A stretch of DNA of 64,000 nt from Bacteroidia bacterium 43-41 (GCA_001898165.1 MKTD01000046.1:57449-121448), one strand, 5' to 3'. Counted from the first letter of the stretch, positions 17,134-26,681 are shown. Made by a program: numbers and translations. Notes: generated from the sequence alone by a model not told the origin.

Positions 17134-18024
17134 TTATTCCACTTTAGGTACAAGGTAAAAATAGGTGCCAAAAAGATCCCAGTCCGCAACATCAGCAGGC
17201 TTATTGTACATTTGAGGAAAGCATAACACCAACAGGTTCTCGCTAATGTACGTTATCCAATATGGGGTAGAGGCCCCTTTCCAGACACTCCAGCTAATAT
17301 TGGTACCTATGACAGGAGCAGTGGTTATCAATTCACCCGTTACACCTTCGGGCTTGTTGTGCGTATAGGCCCAGGTCCCTGTTTTGGATACTGCCCCCGA
17401 CTTCAGGTAAGTGGTCATTTTATGGCCATCAAATTCAAATACCATTGTTTGTTCCGGTATGGTTGCGGTATTTACGGTTCCCCAGGAGTTCTGTCCGGGA
17501 ACCGGATCATAATACTTCCAGTTTCCGTACATCCCGTTGTAAAGAGCCCCCGTTACCTGTAAAAATGTCCAGGTCTTTTTTGCGGTTTTGTTTGCTTTGT
17601 CTTTTGCGCCTGATAACAGACGATCATATTCATCAAAGCAGTTGGTTACACTGATATTGAATTTTTTAGACGTAACTATCTGGTTGGCGGAAATACCGGT
17701 ATAGTAGATTTCATATTCGCCGTTGGCATCATAAATTACCGTAATTTCATCGGATGCTACAATTTTTTCGCCTGTACTCCAGCCCAAGTGCCATACGCCG
17801 CCAATATCGGGGCGATTGTTTTTCAATACGACATACTGGTCGCCTTCCACTTTGTCATCTGCGTTAGGAATGGGTTGTGTAACAGATAAAGCAGCGTCCA
17901 ATTCGGCTTGACTGATAGGCGTCCCGGCATTCTCGAACTGTTCACGCAGCGACGTGTCTTCAATCGGGTCGCATCCATAAACGAATAAAATACCCAGCAG
18001 AAAAATTCTTATTATTGTTTTCAT
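17134..18024 (-). CDS. PUL 2 surface lipoprotein, candidate glycan-binding protein (SusE/SGBP position)
   Basis: A 296-residue lipoprotein (FVYGCDPIEDT, Cys18). No enzyme motif is seen. Residues about 60-135 look like a PKD/Ig-type beta domain (EITVIYDANGEYEIYYTG), and the C-terminal half is rich in aromatics (WTFLQ, GNWKYYDPVPGQNSWG, ISWSVWKG), resembling lipocalin-like or carbohydrate-binding beta proteins. It sits between the SusD and GH18 genes, where other PULs encode SusE/SusF-type surface glycan-binding proteins. That function is inferred from place and composition only. Confidence 0.75.
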   Translation of the reverse strand: MKTIIRIFLLGILFVYGCDPIEDTSLREQFENAGTPISQAELDAALSVTQPIPNADDKVEGDQYVVLKNNRPDIGGVWHLGWSTGEKIVASDEITVIYDANGEYEIYYTGISANQIVTSKKFNISVTNCFDEYDRLLSGAKDKANKTAKKTWTFLQVTGALYNGMYGNWKYYDPVPGQNSWGTVNTATIPEQTMVFEFDGHKMTTYLKSGAVSKTGTWAYTHNKPEGVTGELITTAPVIGTNISWSVWKGASTPYWITYISENLLVLCFPQMYNKPADVADWDLFGTYFYLVPKVE

Positions 18025-18042
18025 ACGTGATCATTTTTTAAG

Positions 18043-19887
18043 TTATTGTAATCTATTCCAACTGGAAAACAAAGCACTGGACTCCCAACCGGGATTCTGT
18101 TCAAACAAACCACCCGACAGATCTATTTCAGTCTGTGGAATAGGCCAGTAACCTTGTGTCTGTTTTAAACGTGCCTTGTAATCAAAATTTACCATTGGAA
18201 CTTCTACGCCTGCATTAAGCAAGGTAAATCCTTTCTGTTTGTTTAGCGCTTCTCCTGCTTCCTCCAAAGATGGGCCTGACCATCTCAATAAATCCCACCA
18301 TCGAATGGATTCGAAAGCGAATTCCCAACGACGTTCGTTCTTGATAGCTGCCAGTGAATAAGCAATTGGCGCCAAATTCGACCGGGCGCGTACGCGATTG
18401 AGCCCGGTGGCATCTCCTTTTAATTCCGATTGCATCAACAATACATCTGCAAAACGAATGTGGATTAAGTCGGCGATATTGTTCAGCGATTGACTTACAA
18501 CATCAGCGGTTATTTGAGGATAGAGTTGTAGGGCGAACGATCGGATTCCGTAAACCGGGTTTTTACCGGGATCATTGGCGTTAATGTTTTGATACGACAT
18601 CACATTAATGTACTTTTTCTGATGATAACCGGTCTGTTCATAGTACCGATAAGATACCGTGTAGTCGGGCTCATCAGGAGTTAATCTTCGGTCGAACAAT
18701 ACTTTTCCTGCATTATTGGGATCGAGTGCACGGTACGACCAGATGGATCCGGCCAGGCGAGGATCTTCGGTAGCTCCGTTCAGATAAGATTGTTGTGCCG
18801 ACCAGGCTTTCCAATCGTTTACCATTGCCGGCGAAACCGGCCCGGCTCCCCATCCTCTGCCAAACGGGTAACCTTCTCCATCCTCTGCTTTTGAATTATC
18901 TGCCGATGGAGAGTAAAATTGCGATACCGTATTACTGAACCATGTATATGTCCAGTTGTTGCCTTTCAATTTATGCTTGTTGGCAAACAGGGTTTCAATG
19001 GGGCTTAGGCCGGCCCACTCAAGATGATTGTTCAGTACGTATTGATATTTATATTCTTTGCGATCATTATTCTGGGAGGCTTTGTTTGTATAAGCCCAGA
19101 GGTTGCGTTGATCTGAAATCAAATCATGTCCTGAGTTTTTTACGCAATCATCTATCCATTCAATGACCTGTGCTTTGGTAATTCCGCCGGGAAGCTCGGT
19201 TTTATCATAGCGTCCGGTATAGAACAGGAATACCCGCGCCATTAAGGCTTCTGCCGCGTATTTGGTAGCATGTCCCACCATTGGCGATCCATCCGGATAA
19301 ATGCGGTTTGGCATCAATTCAATGGCGCTTTTCAGGTCGGAAGCAATTTGTTGATATACTTCATCAATAGATGCACGCGGTAGTTTATCGGGGTTTCTGC
19401 TATCTGTACGTAAAGGAACGCCGCCAAAAACCTGTACCAGTTCATTGAATGCGAAAGCGCGTAAGAAATAGGCTTCTCCAAAGCAGCGGTTTCGTTCGGT
19501 TTCACTCGACCACTTTTTTACATTATCCAATGTTTCAATGGCTACATTTGCACGGTTAATTTGTCTGTAACACCGCGCATATAAGGGTTGTAGCATATTC
19601 AGGTTTGTGTACATCAAAAAGTTGGTCGCACAGTTATTCGATGCTTCCAGGTTCCCGCCCAGGCAATCGTCACTGGCCAATTGCGCCAGATAGAAATAAG
19701 AGGATGTTTCCGGGTCCTGGAATAACATATTGGCATATATGCCTGTAATCAATTCGTTAGCTTCCGTTTCAGTAAACGGAAAATTATCGGTTGATTTGGT
19801 TGTCAAGCTTTCACTGTCTAAAAAATCACTGCAGCTTATATAGGAGCCAATGGTCAATAATAGGATAAATGCGATATATTTTTTCAT
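18043..19887 (-). CDS. SusD/RagB-family surface glycan-binding lipoprotein (PUL 2)
   Basis: A 614-residue SusD homologue with lipoprotein signal (SYISCSDFLDSES, Cys19). TPR-like helices appear around YFLRAFAFNELVQVFGGVPL, and the C-terminus has NERRWEFAFESIRWWDLLRWSG and the closing YWPIPQTEIDLSGG ... QNPGW pattern of the family. It follows the SusC gene by 12 bp on the minus strand and is expected to form its lid. It carries no sign of truncation. Confidence 0.94.
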   Translation of the reverse strand: MKKYIAFILLLTIGSYISCSDFLDSESLTTKSTDNFPFTETEANELITGIYANMLFQDPETSSYFYLAQLASDDCLGGNLEASNNCATNFLMYTNLNMLQPLYARCYRQINRANVAIETLDNVKKWSSETERNRCFGEAYFLRAFAFNELVQVFGGVPLRTDSRNPDKLPRASIDEVYQQIASDLKSAIELMPNRIYPDGSPMVGHATKYAAEALMARVFLFYTGRYDKTELPGGITKAQVIEWIDDCVKNSGHDLISDQRNLWAYTNKASQNNDRKEYKYQYVLNNHLEWAGLSPIETLFANKHKLKGNNWTYTWFSNTVSQFYSPSADNSKAEDGEGYPFGRGWGAGPVSPAMVNDWKAWSAQQSYLNGATEDPRLAGSIWSYRALDPNNAGKVLFDRRLTPDEPDYTVSYRYYEQTGYHQKKYINVMSYQNINANDPGKNPVYGIRSFALQLYPQITADVVSQSLNNIADLIHIRFADVLLMQSELKGDATGLNRVRARSNLAPIAYSLAAIKNERRWEFAFESIRWWDLLRWSGPSLEEAGEALNKQKGFTLLNAGVEVPMVNFDYKARLKQTQGYWPIPQTEIDLSGGLFEQNPGWESSALFSSWNRLQ

Positions 19888-19899
19888 TGTTTTTCTCTT

Positions 19900-22800
19900 T
19901 TAAAATTTGATATTCATACCAATCATATATACCCTCGAACTCGGATAAAATCCCAAATCAATTCCTTGTGCATAGGTATTTCCTGCTCCATACCCAATTT
20001 CAGGATCCATTCCGGTATAACCTGTGAATGTAAACAGGTTTTGTGCAGTTACATATATCTTTAGCTGACTAAGGGGAAGTTCTTTAAATGCTTTTTTGAA
20101 GTCATATCCCAGGGAAACATTTTTTATCTTGAAATAATCGCCGTTTTCGATGTAAATATCGGATATCCGATTCCAGTTTGAACTTACCGAACTCGAAAGG
20201 CGTGGAAATTTATTGGAGGTCTCCTCTCCATGCCAGCGTTGGAATATGTCGGTGGTATAGTTAGCCATGGGTGAAGCTACATAATCCCGATAAGATTTCA
20301 ATATCTGATGGCCGAATGCCCCGAAAGTATTTACGTTCAATTCTATTCCTTTATAGCCGATATTGAATGAAAAGCCCAGGGTGAAGTCGGGATGTGGATT
20401 TCCTATTTCTGTGCGGTCATCGGCATTAATGGTTCCGTTTCCATCGATATCCTGCCAGATAATATCGCCCGGTTGTGTATTATCTCCCAAAAGTTTAGCT
20501 CCCTTATAATCATCAATTTGTTGTTGATTTTGAAAAATCCCGTTGCTTTTATATCCATAAAAGTACCCGAAGGGTTTTCCTACCTCCGAACGATAGCATT
20601 CGTCCGATCCTTCCCACAACACGCTGACAGGGCCACGAAGGATCTTCTCGGCATTTGCAATTTTAAGGACCTTATTTTTATTATAACTCAAAGAGAGGTT
20701 TGTATCGAAGTAGAAATCCTTATTTACCTGCTCGTTCCAACCTAAGGTTATTTCAAATCCGGTGTTCTGGACATCGCCGCCATTAATATAAGCCGGGGTA
20801 ACACCAAAGTCTGCCGGCTGAGGGGGATTTACTAACCAGTCTTTGGTAGTACGATTGTACCAATCAAGTTCTAATTTCAGCCGGTCTCTTAAAAAACGGG
20901 CATCTGCTCCCAAGTTGATCATCGTTTGTGTTTCCCATTTCAGATTCGGGTTTGTGCCGCGATAAGCGTATGATCCTGTGGCTGCATCTCCCATTGAATT
21001 GCCAAAAGGGTAGCCTCCGTAGTTATTGTTGGAAGTGATCAATCCAACATATTGAAAAGAGGAGACGCGGTCGTTGCCGTTTGAACCGTACGATGCGCGT
21101 AACTTCAGAAAATCCACTCCTTTTATGTTTTCATTCCAGAAACTTTCGTTACTTATTACCCAACCTGCCGAAACGGATGGAAAATATCCCCAGCGATGTC
21201 CGGGAGCGAAATTTGAAGAACCGTCGGCCCGTAAGATAAACGAAGCCATATAGGTTTCGTTATAGTTGTAATTTACGCGTCCAAAAGCAGACAGTGTGCC
21301 ACTTGACAGAGTAGGAGTGCCGGTTAATGATTGTATCGTACTCAGGCCAGGGACATTACTCAACCAGGCATGGTCGAAATCGTAAAAGATAGATCCCTGG
21401 TTTGAGCCGCTCATCGATTCGCTAAGCACTTGACGTGTCATGCCTTGTCCCAGGAGGGCATCTATATTGTGTGCTCCAAATTTCATGATATAGTTGATCG
21501 TGTTGTCCCACGTCCAATATTGAGATTGCCCCATGGATTGGGTTACACGGTCTTTCACCTGTTCCAGAGTGGCCGTCAGTTTCCCGTAAGAGGGGATATA
21601 CGACCTGTAACTGGAAGCGCTCAGCATATATCCGAATTGTGACCGGAACGTTAGGTTTTTTATAGGCTGCAGATCCATGTAGGCGCTGGTTTGCAAGAAA
21701 TGAGACTTACTGAGGTTTTGATTCATCATATAATCCATGTATGCAATCGGGTTTTTATTCGCATTGTTTGCTGTATCCCAATTATAACCGTCGGCTACCT
21801 GGTCATTAAAGGTATAGTATTCGCCCTGACTATTGTATGCATGCATCAATGGGCTCATCACTAATGTATTGTGAATCGTGTTCCAGTATATATCATCCCG
21901 TGCTACCTGCCCTTGAGAACAATTAAAACGATAATTAAGCGTTTCACCCACTTTTAATATATCCAGATTCCCTTTTTTAATGATGGTTGATTCAGTGTTG
22001 AGCCGCGCATTGAACCGATTTAAAATGGGAACATCGGAAGGTACGCCCATTGTAGCTTCTTGTTGAAGGAATGTAAAGCCTAAAGATGAAACAGATCGTT
22101 CCGTTCCGCTGTTTATGCCGATACTATGGGATTGAATGAGAGCGTTTTTATTAAGGATCTCTTTCGTCCAGTTCGTTCCTTTCCATGAACCGTCACGAAT
22201 AGAGGCCAGGTCTCCGGCCGGAATTAAATTGTTCCAATTATATATTGGCAGGCCATCCATGGTCCGGGCTTCATTTTGAATGCTCATAAACTCCTGGGCA
22301 TTTAGGACAGTGGGTATTTTATAGAGATTTTGTATCCCATAATAACCGTCATAAGTAATTTCATGTTTCCCTGCTTGCCCGCTTTTAGTCTTCACGAGAA
22401 TAACGCCGTTAGCAGCCCTTGAACCATAGATTGCCGCGGTTGCCGCATCTTTTAATACGTCAATACTTTCGATATCGTTAGGACTTAATCCGTCGAGGCT
22501 GCCGCCCACAACTCCATCAATTACATACAAAGGAGTTGAATAATTATTGGTACCGATACCGCGAATGTTTACCTTAAAACCGTCACCGATAAATCCACTG
22601 ACTTGCGTAATGTTAACGCCCGGTGCCTGGCTTTGTAATGCCCCTAATACGTTGGGGGTATTTAATCGTGCGATATTTTCTCCTTTTACCTGAACTGTGG
22701 CGCCGGTCACCAATTTTTTCTTCATTGTCCCGTATCCGATAACCACCAGCTCTTCCAACAGTTCTACGTCCGGCTCCATAGAGACATTTATTGTTGTTCT

Positions 22801-23340
22801 TCCTCTGATAGCTACTTCTTGCGGCTTCATGCCAACGTATGTAATTTGGAGTATAGCATTTTCAGGCGTATTGGGGAGGGTAAAGTTGCCGTCTGTATCG
22901 GTAACTGTTCCGTGCGAAGGATTCCCTTTTTCCACGATGGTTGCCCCGATGACCGGCTCGCCGGCGTTATCGCGAATTGTTCCCGATATGGTTTTCCCTC
23001 TTTGTTGTTGGGCGGTGTTGACGGGATTTTCTTTTGCGCGTTTTTCGGATAAGGCTATTTGTGTGTTGTTGATCCGATAGTCAATGTTCGTATTCCGAAA
23101 CAATCTATTCAGAATGTTTTCAATTGTTTCGTCCTTAGTCTGGATGGTCGCCTTTTGGTTTAAATCCAGGAAATTATCGCTATAGAAAAAAGTATAATCA
23201 CTTTTTTCCTCAATTTGTCGGAGTATGTTTTTTATTTCCGTGTTTGTCGCAGAAATACTCAATTGCGCCATACTTTGTCCGATACCTAGTAGTAGCAGAA
23301 GCAAACAGCTCACGCCAATTCGTTTGATTTGTACGTTCAT
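19900..23340 (-). CDS. SusC/RagA-family TonB-dependent transporter with N-terminal STN signalling domain (PUL 2)
   Basis: A 1146-residue outer-membrane importer. After the signal peptide comes an STN (secretin/TonB N-terminal) domain (about 30-105; NTEIKNILRQIEEKSDYTFF), then a CarboxypepD_reg domain (about 117-200), a TonB-box-like ELVVIGYGTMKKK, plug (VNIRGIGTNNYSTPLYVIDG, DIESIDVLKDAATAAIYG) and barrel ending GMNIKF. The STN domain is the part that passes substrate occupancy to a FecR-type anti-sigma factor, and the fecR and ECF sigma genes lie directly upstream. This PUL is thus predicted to be self-activated by its own substrate. Confidence 0.95.
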   Translation of the reverse strand: MNVQIKRIGVSCLLLLLLGIGQSMAQLSISATNTEIKNILRQIEEKSDYTFFYSDNFLDLNQKATIQTKDETIENILNRLFRNTNIDYRINNTQIALSEKRAKENPVNTAQQQRGKTISGTIRDNAGEPVIGATIVEKGNPSHGTVTDTDGNFTLPNTPENAILQITYVGMKPQEVAIRGRTTINVSMEPDVELLEELVVIGYGTMKKKLVTGATVQVKGENIARLNTPNVLGALQSQAPGVNITQVSGFIGDGFKVNIRGIGTNNYSTPLYVIDGVVGGSLDGLSPNDIESIDVLKDAATAAIYGSRAANGVILVKTKSGQAGKHEITYDGYYGIQNLYKIPTVLNAQEFMSIQNEARTMDGLPIYNWNNLIPAGDLASIRDGSWKGTNWTKEILNKNALIQSHSIGINSGTERSVSSLGFTFLQQEATMGVPSDVPILNRFNARLNTESTIIKKGNLDILKVGETLNYRFNCSQGQVARDDIYWNTIHNTLVMSPLMHAYNSQGEYYTFNDQVADGYNWDTANNANKNPIAYMDYMMNQNLSKSHFLQTSAYMDLQPIKNLTFRSQFGYMLSASSYRSYIPSYGKLTATLEQVKDRVTQSMGQSQYWTWDNTINYIMKFGAHNIDALLGQGMTRQVLSESMSGSNQGSIFYDFDHAWLSNVPGLSTIQSLTGTPTLSSGTLSAFGRVNYNYNETYMASFILRADGSSNFAPGHRWGYFPSVSAGWVISNESFWNENIKGVDFLKLRASYGSNGNDRVSSFQYVGLITSNNNYGGYPFGNSMGDAATGSYAYRGTNPNLKWETQTMINLGADARFLRDRLKLELDWYNRTTKDWLVNPPQPADFGVTPAYINGGDVQNTGFEITLGWNEQVNKDFYFDTNLSLSYNKNKVLKIANAEKILRGPVSVLWEGSDECYRSEVGKPFGYFYGYKSNGIFQNQQQIDDYKGAKLLGDNTQPGDIIWQDIDGNGTINADDRTEIGNPHPDFTLGFSFNIGYKGIELNVNTFGAFGHQILKSYRDYVASPMANYTTDIFQRWHGEETSNKFPRLSSSVSSNWNRISDIYIENGDYFKIKNVSLGYDFKKAFKELPLSQLKIYVTAQNLFTFTGYTGMDPEIGYGAGNTYAQGIDLGFYPSSRVYMIGMNIKF

Positions 23341-23499
23341 TGAATAAGTTTTTTTAGATTTTAGCTTGTTTTAGGATATAATTAAGGATAAAAAGGCACG
23401 AAGTTCACTATGATTGAGTAATTTTGTCCCCCATATGAGTGCGGCCTTCAGCAAGTTGCTGTTGTGCTATTATCCTATTAGCGGAATATTGCATTCTTT

Positions 23500-23531
23500 A
23501 TCCGGAGTGATGCCCTCACATTGCTCCGGAT
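23500..23531. terminator. Hairpin between fecR and the PUL 2 susC gene
   Basis: Inverted repeat ATCCGGAG (23500-23507) and CTCCGGAT (23524-23531) in the 255-bp gap between the fecR-like and susC genes. Read rightward it is followed by a T-run (TCTTTTT); read leftward, the direction of these genes, it is not. It may act as a weak terminator or attenuator separating the constitutive regulators from the inducible transport genes. No further feature is evident in this gap. Confidence 0.4.
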
Positions 23532-23595
23532 TCTTTTTAAATCAGGTTTACTATTTTTTGTCTTGTTTCATAGGCGTCAATTTTGTGTGAGTTAT

Positions 23596-24591
23596 TTATT
23601 CTGTTTTTTTACTGAATGTAATGTGTGATTCGGTCATTGTATATTGTAGCGGAGAGACAACAGTGATAAGATTAAGTACATTCTCCATGCTGTTGTTCTT
23701 TATTTTTCCGCTATATTGTATCTCTTTTATGTCGGGCGATGCAAAAGAAATAGTTACGTTATACATCCTTTCCAGCATATTGGCAATGTTTCCCAGTGTC
23801 TCTTTGTCGAACACGAATTGATCGGTCATCCAGAAAATGGCTTCATTTACATTATCTACACGGGATTTGCTGAATGTCAAGCCTCTAGTATGGAACGAGA
23901 TCCGTTCGTTGGGATCCAGCACTTCGGATAACAACGAATTGCTTACTTCAAGTCTGCCTTCAATAAGCGTTCCGGTTATTTGGTCATCGTTGGGATAAGC
24001 CTTAATGTTGAACTTTGTCCCCACCGCCTTTACCTGCAGATGGTCACGTGTTAACACGATGAACGGGTTGTCCGGGTTGCTTTGTACCTCAAAATAGGCT
24101 TCTCCCTCCAATTTTACCGTTCGGTTTTTCTTTCCGAAATCTGGAGAATAGCGCAATGCGCTGGCCGAATTGAGGCGCACCCGGGAACCGTCGGGAAGCT
24201 GAACACTTGCTTTTTGTCCGTTTTCAACCATCACCACAAGTTCTTGTTGTGAATGATTGTGGGACCGTTGGAGCGAGAGGCCCAGGATAAAAAACAGTAT
24301 GGCCACAGCTGCTACACTCGCCATTGCGATCCATCTGTTTTTGTGTTTCGGAAGGGTTTGGGTATTTCGACGCATATACATTTTAAACTGTTCCCATGCT
24401 TTTTCCCTGTTTCCTTCGGCGAGCCGGGACGGATGCTGGCTGGCATCTTCCCATTTACTTGCATAATAATCTTCAAATTGCTTTTCGCTTATTTGTTTTT
24501 GTTGATAAGCACGGAGCAACCTCTCTATTTCTTCCTCCGATAGGGTATTGGAGAGAAACTTCCCAACCAAATTTGTAATTTCTTCTGACAT
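23596..24591 (-). CDS. FecR-family anti-sigma factor
   Basis: A 331-residue inner-membrane regulator. A cytoplasmic N-terminal part (about 1-85) binds the sigma factor, a single membrane helix follows (about 87-105, WIAMASVAAVAILFFILGL), and the periplasmic FecR domain carries LPDGSRVRLNSASALRYSPDF and VKLEGEAYFEVQ, then a DUF4974-type C-terminal domain (about 260-325). It holds the ECF sigma factor until the STN domain of the partner SusC signals. Gene order (sigma, fecR, susC with STN) supports this pairing. Confidence 0.93.
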   Translation of the reverse strand: MSEEITNLVGKFLSNTLSEEEIERLLRAYQQKQISEKQFEDYYASKWEDASQHPSRLAEGNREKAWEQFKMYMRRNTQTLPKHKNRWIAMASVAAVAILFFILGLSLQRSHNHSQQELVVMVENGQKASVQLPDGSRVRLNSASALRYSPDFGKKNRTVKLEGEAYFEVQSNPDNPFIVLTRDHLQVKAVGTKFNIKAYPNDDQITGTLIEGRLEVSNSLLSEVLDPNERISFHTRGLTFSKSRVDNVNEAIFWMTDQFVFDKETLGNIANMLERMYNVTISFASPDIKEIQYSGKIKNNSMENVLNLITVVSPLQYTMTESHITFSKKTE

Positions 24592-24723
24592 ATTTATGGT
24601 TATATACGTGAGGAGGGTAAAATCCTTACAAAGATTTCGTTTTTAACAAAAATATTAATTATTTTTAACGATATAATGCTAAAAATGACGCATGAGATTC
24701 CCGGAATTATAGCAACCGACAGA

Positions 24724-25269
24724 TTAAAATATAAGCAAATTGAGGTAGTATTTCAGTTTTTCTCTTAAAAAAATAAGAGAACGTCTTATTTGCGTTTCCA
24801 CCGTTTTTTCGGAAATATGCAAGCGTGAAGCGATCTCTTTGTTCGATAAATTATCTTTCCGGCTCAATAAAAAAATTCTGCGCCGATCCGAAGGCAGTTT
24901 TTCAATCAATTCCGAAAGTATATTTTCCAGAAAACGGTCATTGACATCTTCTTCAATATCCCTGTTTTCCTGCATGTTTTCTTGTTGGTATTGTTCATAT
25001 TTATATTTCAACAACAGTCGCTCGGTTTGCCTGTACACCTGGTTTCGGGCAATGGTATAAAGAAGGGGTGCGATATTGGTTTCCAGATCGATTGTTTCTC
25101 TTTTCTCCCAAAGGGAAATAAAGACGGATTGGGTAATATCTTCGGCAAATGTTTTATCGAAAAGAGTATTCAGGACAAACGTATAAATCTGATTGTAATA
25201 GTAATGGAAAATATATTCAAAGGCCTTTTCGTCTCCTTCCCGCAGAAGACGAAGGGTTTGGGAGTTCAT
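24724..25269 (-). CDS. ECF RNA polymerase sigma factor (sigma-70 family, FecI-like)
   Basis: About 181 residues. Region 2 appears as EKAFEYIFHYYYNQIYTFVL with DITQSVFISLWEKRE, and region 4 as LPSDRRRIFLLSRKDNLSNK followed by the helix-turn-helix EIASRLHISEKTVETQIRR. Start chosen at the ATG at 25269; longer forms would add about 29 residues lacking homology to region 2. It should direct transcription of the PUL 2 transport and enzyme genes when released by the downstream FecR. Gene spacing of 133 bp to fecR leaves room for a separate promoter. Confidence 0.92.
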   Translation of the reverse strand: MNSQTLRLLREGDEKAFEYIFHYYYNQIYTFVLNTLFDKTFAEDITQSVFISLWEKRETIDLETNIAPLLYTIARNQVYRQTERLLLKYKYEQYQQENMQENRDIEEDVNDRFLENILSELIEKLPSDRRRIFLLSRKDNLSNKEIASRLHISEKTVETQIRRSLIFLREKLKYYLNLLIF

Positions 25270-25297
25270 ATGTATTGATTTGTTTGTCAAAGCACTC

Positions 25298-25623
25298 CTA
25301 TTCTTTTGATTGAAGACAAAGGTATATAAATTCTTGCAAAAAATTATTCGGCTCAATATACTTCCACTCTTTAGTACGGATCATAAGCGAAGTACCGGCG
25401 CCAATCAGGTGCTCACGCTCTTCATTATCGAGTCCGATCCATAGCGGGAAGTTGATTCTTCCATCGCTCAATTTTTCCTTCCCCATATCCCTAAATCATC
25501 AACATAGATCAACACGACGTTGGGTTTCTCCTTGGTTATTTTTTGTGGTGCCTTTCGTGTATATGACGGAAGGATCAGGCAGGCTCCGAAAGTAAATATT
25601 GAGCGGACAGTAAAATTTCTCAT
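25298..25623 (-). pseudogene. Sulfatase remnant with large internal deletion
   Basis: Reading leftward from an ATG at 25623, the frame gives a signal-like segment then KPNVVLIYVDDLG, the hallmark N-terminal strand of arylsulfatases with its metal-binding Asp pair, and stops at 25468. Just downstream in another frame (25486-25298) is a C-terminal sulfatase segment, GKEKLSDGRINFPLWIG followed by REHLIGAGTSLMIRTKEWKYIEP. The central 350-450 residues, including the CxPSR/CxAxR formylglycine site, are absent. A deletion of about 1 kb near 25487 plus frameshift is the simplest explanation. Such enzymes often serve PULs for sulfated glycans, so PUL 2 may once have handled one. Confidence 0.75.
25317..25324 (-). 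promoter_or_regulatory. -7 promoter box upstream of the ECF sigma gene
   Basis: TACCTTTG on the minus strand matches the TAnnTTTG -7 consensus and lies about 50 bp before the sigma-factor ATG. No TTTG box at the ideal 19-20 bp was found. It falls at the decayed 3' end of the sulfatase remnant. Confidence 0.4.
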
Positions 25624-25895
25624 GATAGGAAAGTTGCATTTCTAAGTTGAACTTAATAGCTTCCGGTTTAATTTGTCCTGTAATTCCTTAAAATTTATGT
25701 TTAAGGCTTGTTTATTTCAAAAGATTCCACTAATTTGCACATCCTTTGCAATGTGATCTGCTGCACGGATTTTTTAAACCTGTGTAGATTATATGAGCCT
25801 GCTTCCTGCAGGATTTGAGTTTGCCTGTGGCCGTAACAGGTATTTGTGCCTGCCAGAGGCGAAAAATGGAATGAAACAATCTTACTTGAAAAACA
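25624..25895. other. Gap between sulfatase remnant and the subtilase cassette
   Basis: The 272 bp between the minus-strand remnant and the plus-strand cassette hold no convincing gene. A direct repeat TTTGCA spaced by five bases is present near 25735-25755, and a clear TAnnTTTG box was not found, so the cassette promoter is not assigned. Confidence 0.4.
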
Positions 25896-26681
25896 ATGAA
25901 AGAAAATGAACCTGCATCCAAAATGTACCGCCCCATTCATCTGTGGCCCATAGTAGTCATTGTTGCAGGTATTGGAGCCTGCGCTGCCGGTGCGGCTATT
26001 TCCCAACCTTACTGGGATTTCTTCGGATTGCTTCTCATCCTCTCCCTGGCGTCGTTGCTGAGTGGGGCCCTGTTCGGTTTTCTCTTTGGGATACCGCGGT
26101 TGAACCGGAACTATGACCCGCGGGAAGATTATGGGCGGGCCACGAAGTATATGCCCAATACAAACCTTGAAGATGTGTCGGACTGGTTGACAAAGATCAT
26201 CATCGGGGTCACGCTGACACAACTGACAAAGATCCCCGGTTACCTGCAGGGCATGGCGGATTATATCGTTATAAACAGTAATTGCAACACCTTGAATTGC
26301 CCTTTTGCCGGGCCGGTAATCATCTCACTTTTCATCTATTTCTTTATTGCCGGCTTTGTTTCCGGTTATTACTACACCCGGCTGTTCCTGCCTAATCTTT
26401 TTTCCGTTATGGAAGAAAACAGCATCCTTAGAGCGGAGATGGCCATCTGGAGAGAGGGCGGTGAAAAGATACTTCTCACGGACAAAGAGAAGAAAATACT
26501 GCAAATGATCAAAGCGCAAGATAATGTGTTTACCGGCTTCCATCGGCTGGACCATCAAGAAAAAGCTGCGTTAAACGTATTGCTTGCAAAAGGAATAGTG
26601 GAAGTTATTTCCGGCGATCATCCCCTCAGGAGGGGATCGTTTCGCATCGCCGACGAAGATGTGTTGCAGTCGCTGAAATGA
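25896..26681 (+). CDS. Membrane protein with winged-helix-like cytoplasmic tail (subtilase cassette, gene 1)
   Basis: A 261-residue protein without a cleaved signal. Hydrophobic helices lie at about 15-36, 41-66 and 140-165; between them are the motif FGFLFGIPR (about 60-69) and NTNLEDVSDWLTKIIIGVTL (about 89-108), which recur in a poorly described family of bacterial membrane proteins I recall from conflict or stress-type loci. The tail (about 188-261) contains LTDKEKKILQMIKAQ and a GFHRLDHQEKAALNVLLAKG helix pair followed by a beta-hairpin, resembling a winged helix. It is followed 39 bp later by a subtilase. Function unknown; a membrane sensor or anchor for the protease is only a hypothesis. 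Confidence 0.72.
   Translation: MKENEPASKMYRPIHLWPIVVIVAGIGACAAGAAISQPYWDFFGLLLILSLASLLSGALFGFLFGIPRLNRNYDPREDYGRATKYMPNTNLEDVSDWLTKIIIGVTLTQLTKIPGYLQGMADYIVINSNCNTLNCPFAGPVIISLFIYFFIAGFVSGYYYTRLFLPNLFSVMEENSILRAEMAIWREGGEKILLTDKEKKILQMIKAQDNVFTGFHRLDHQEKAALNVLLAKGIVEVISGDHPLRRGSFRIADEDVLQSLK

Noticed and set aside
25701..26222. 173-codon minus-strand frame across the gap and the start of the membrane-protein gene
   Set aside because: Low-complexity, no homology seen, and it conflicts with the well-supported plus-strand gene.
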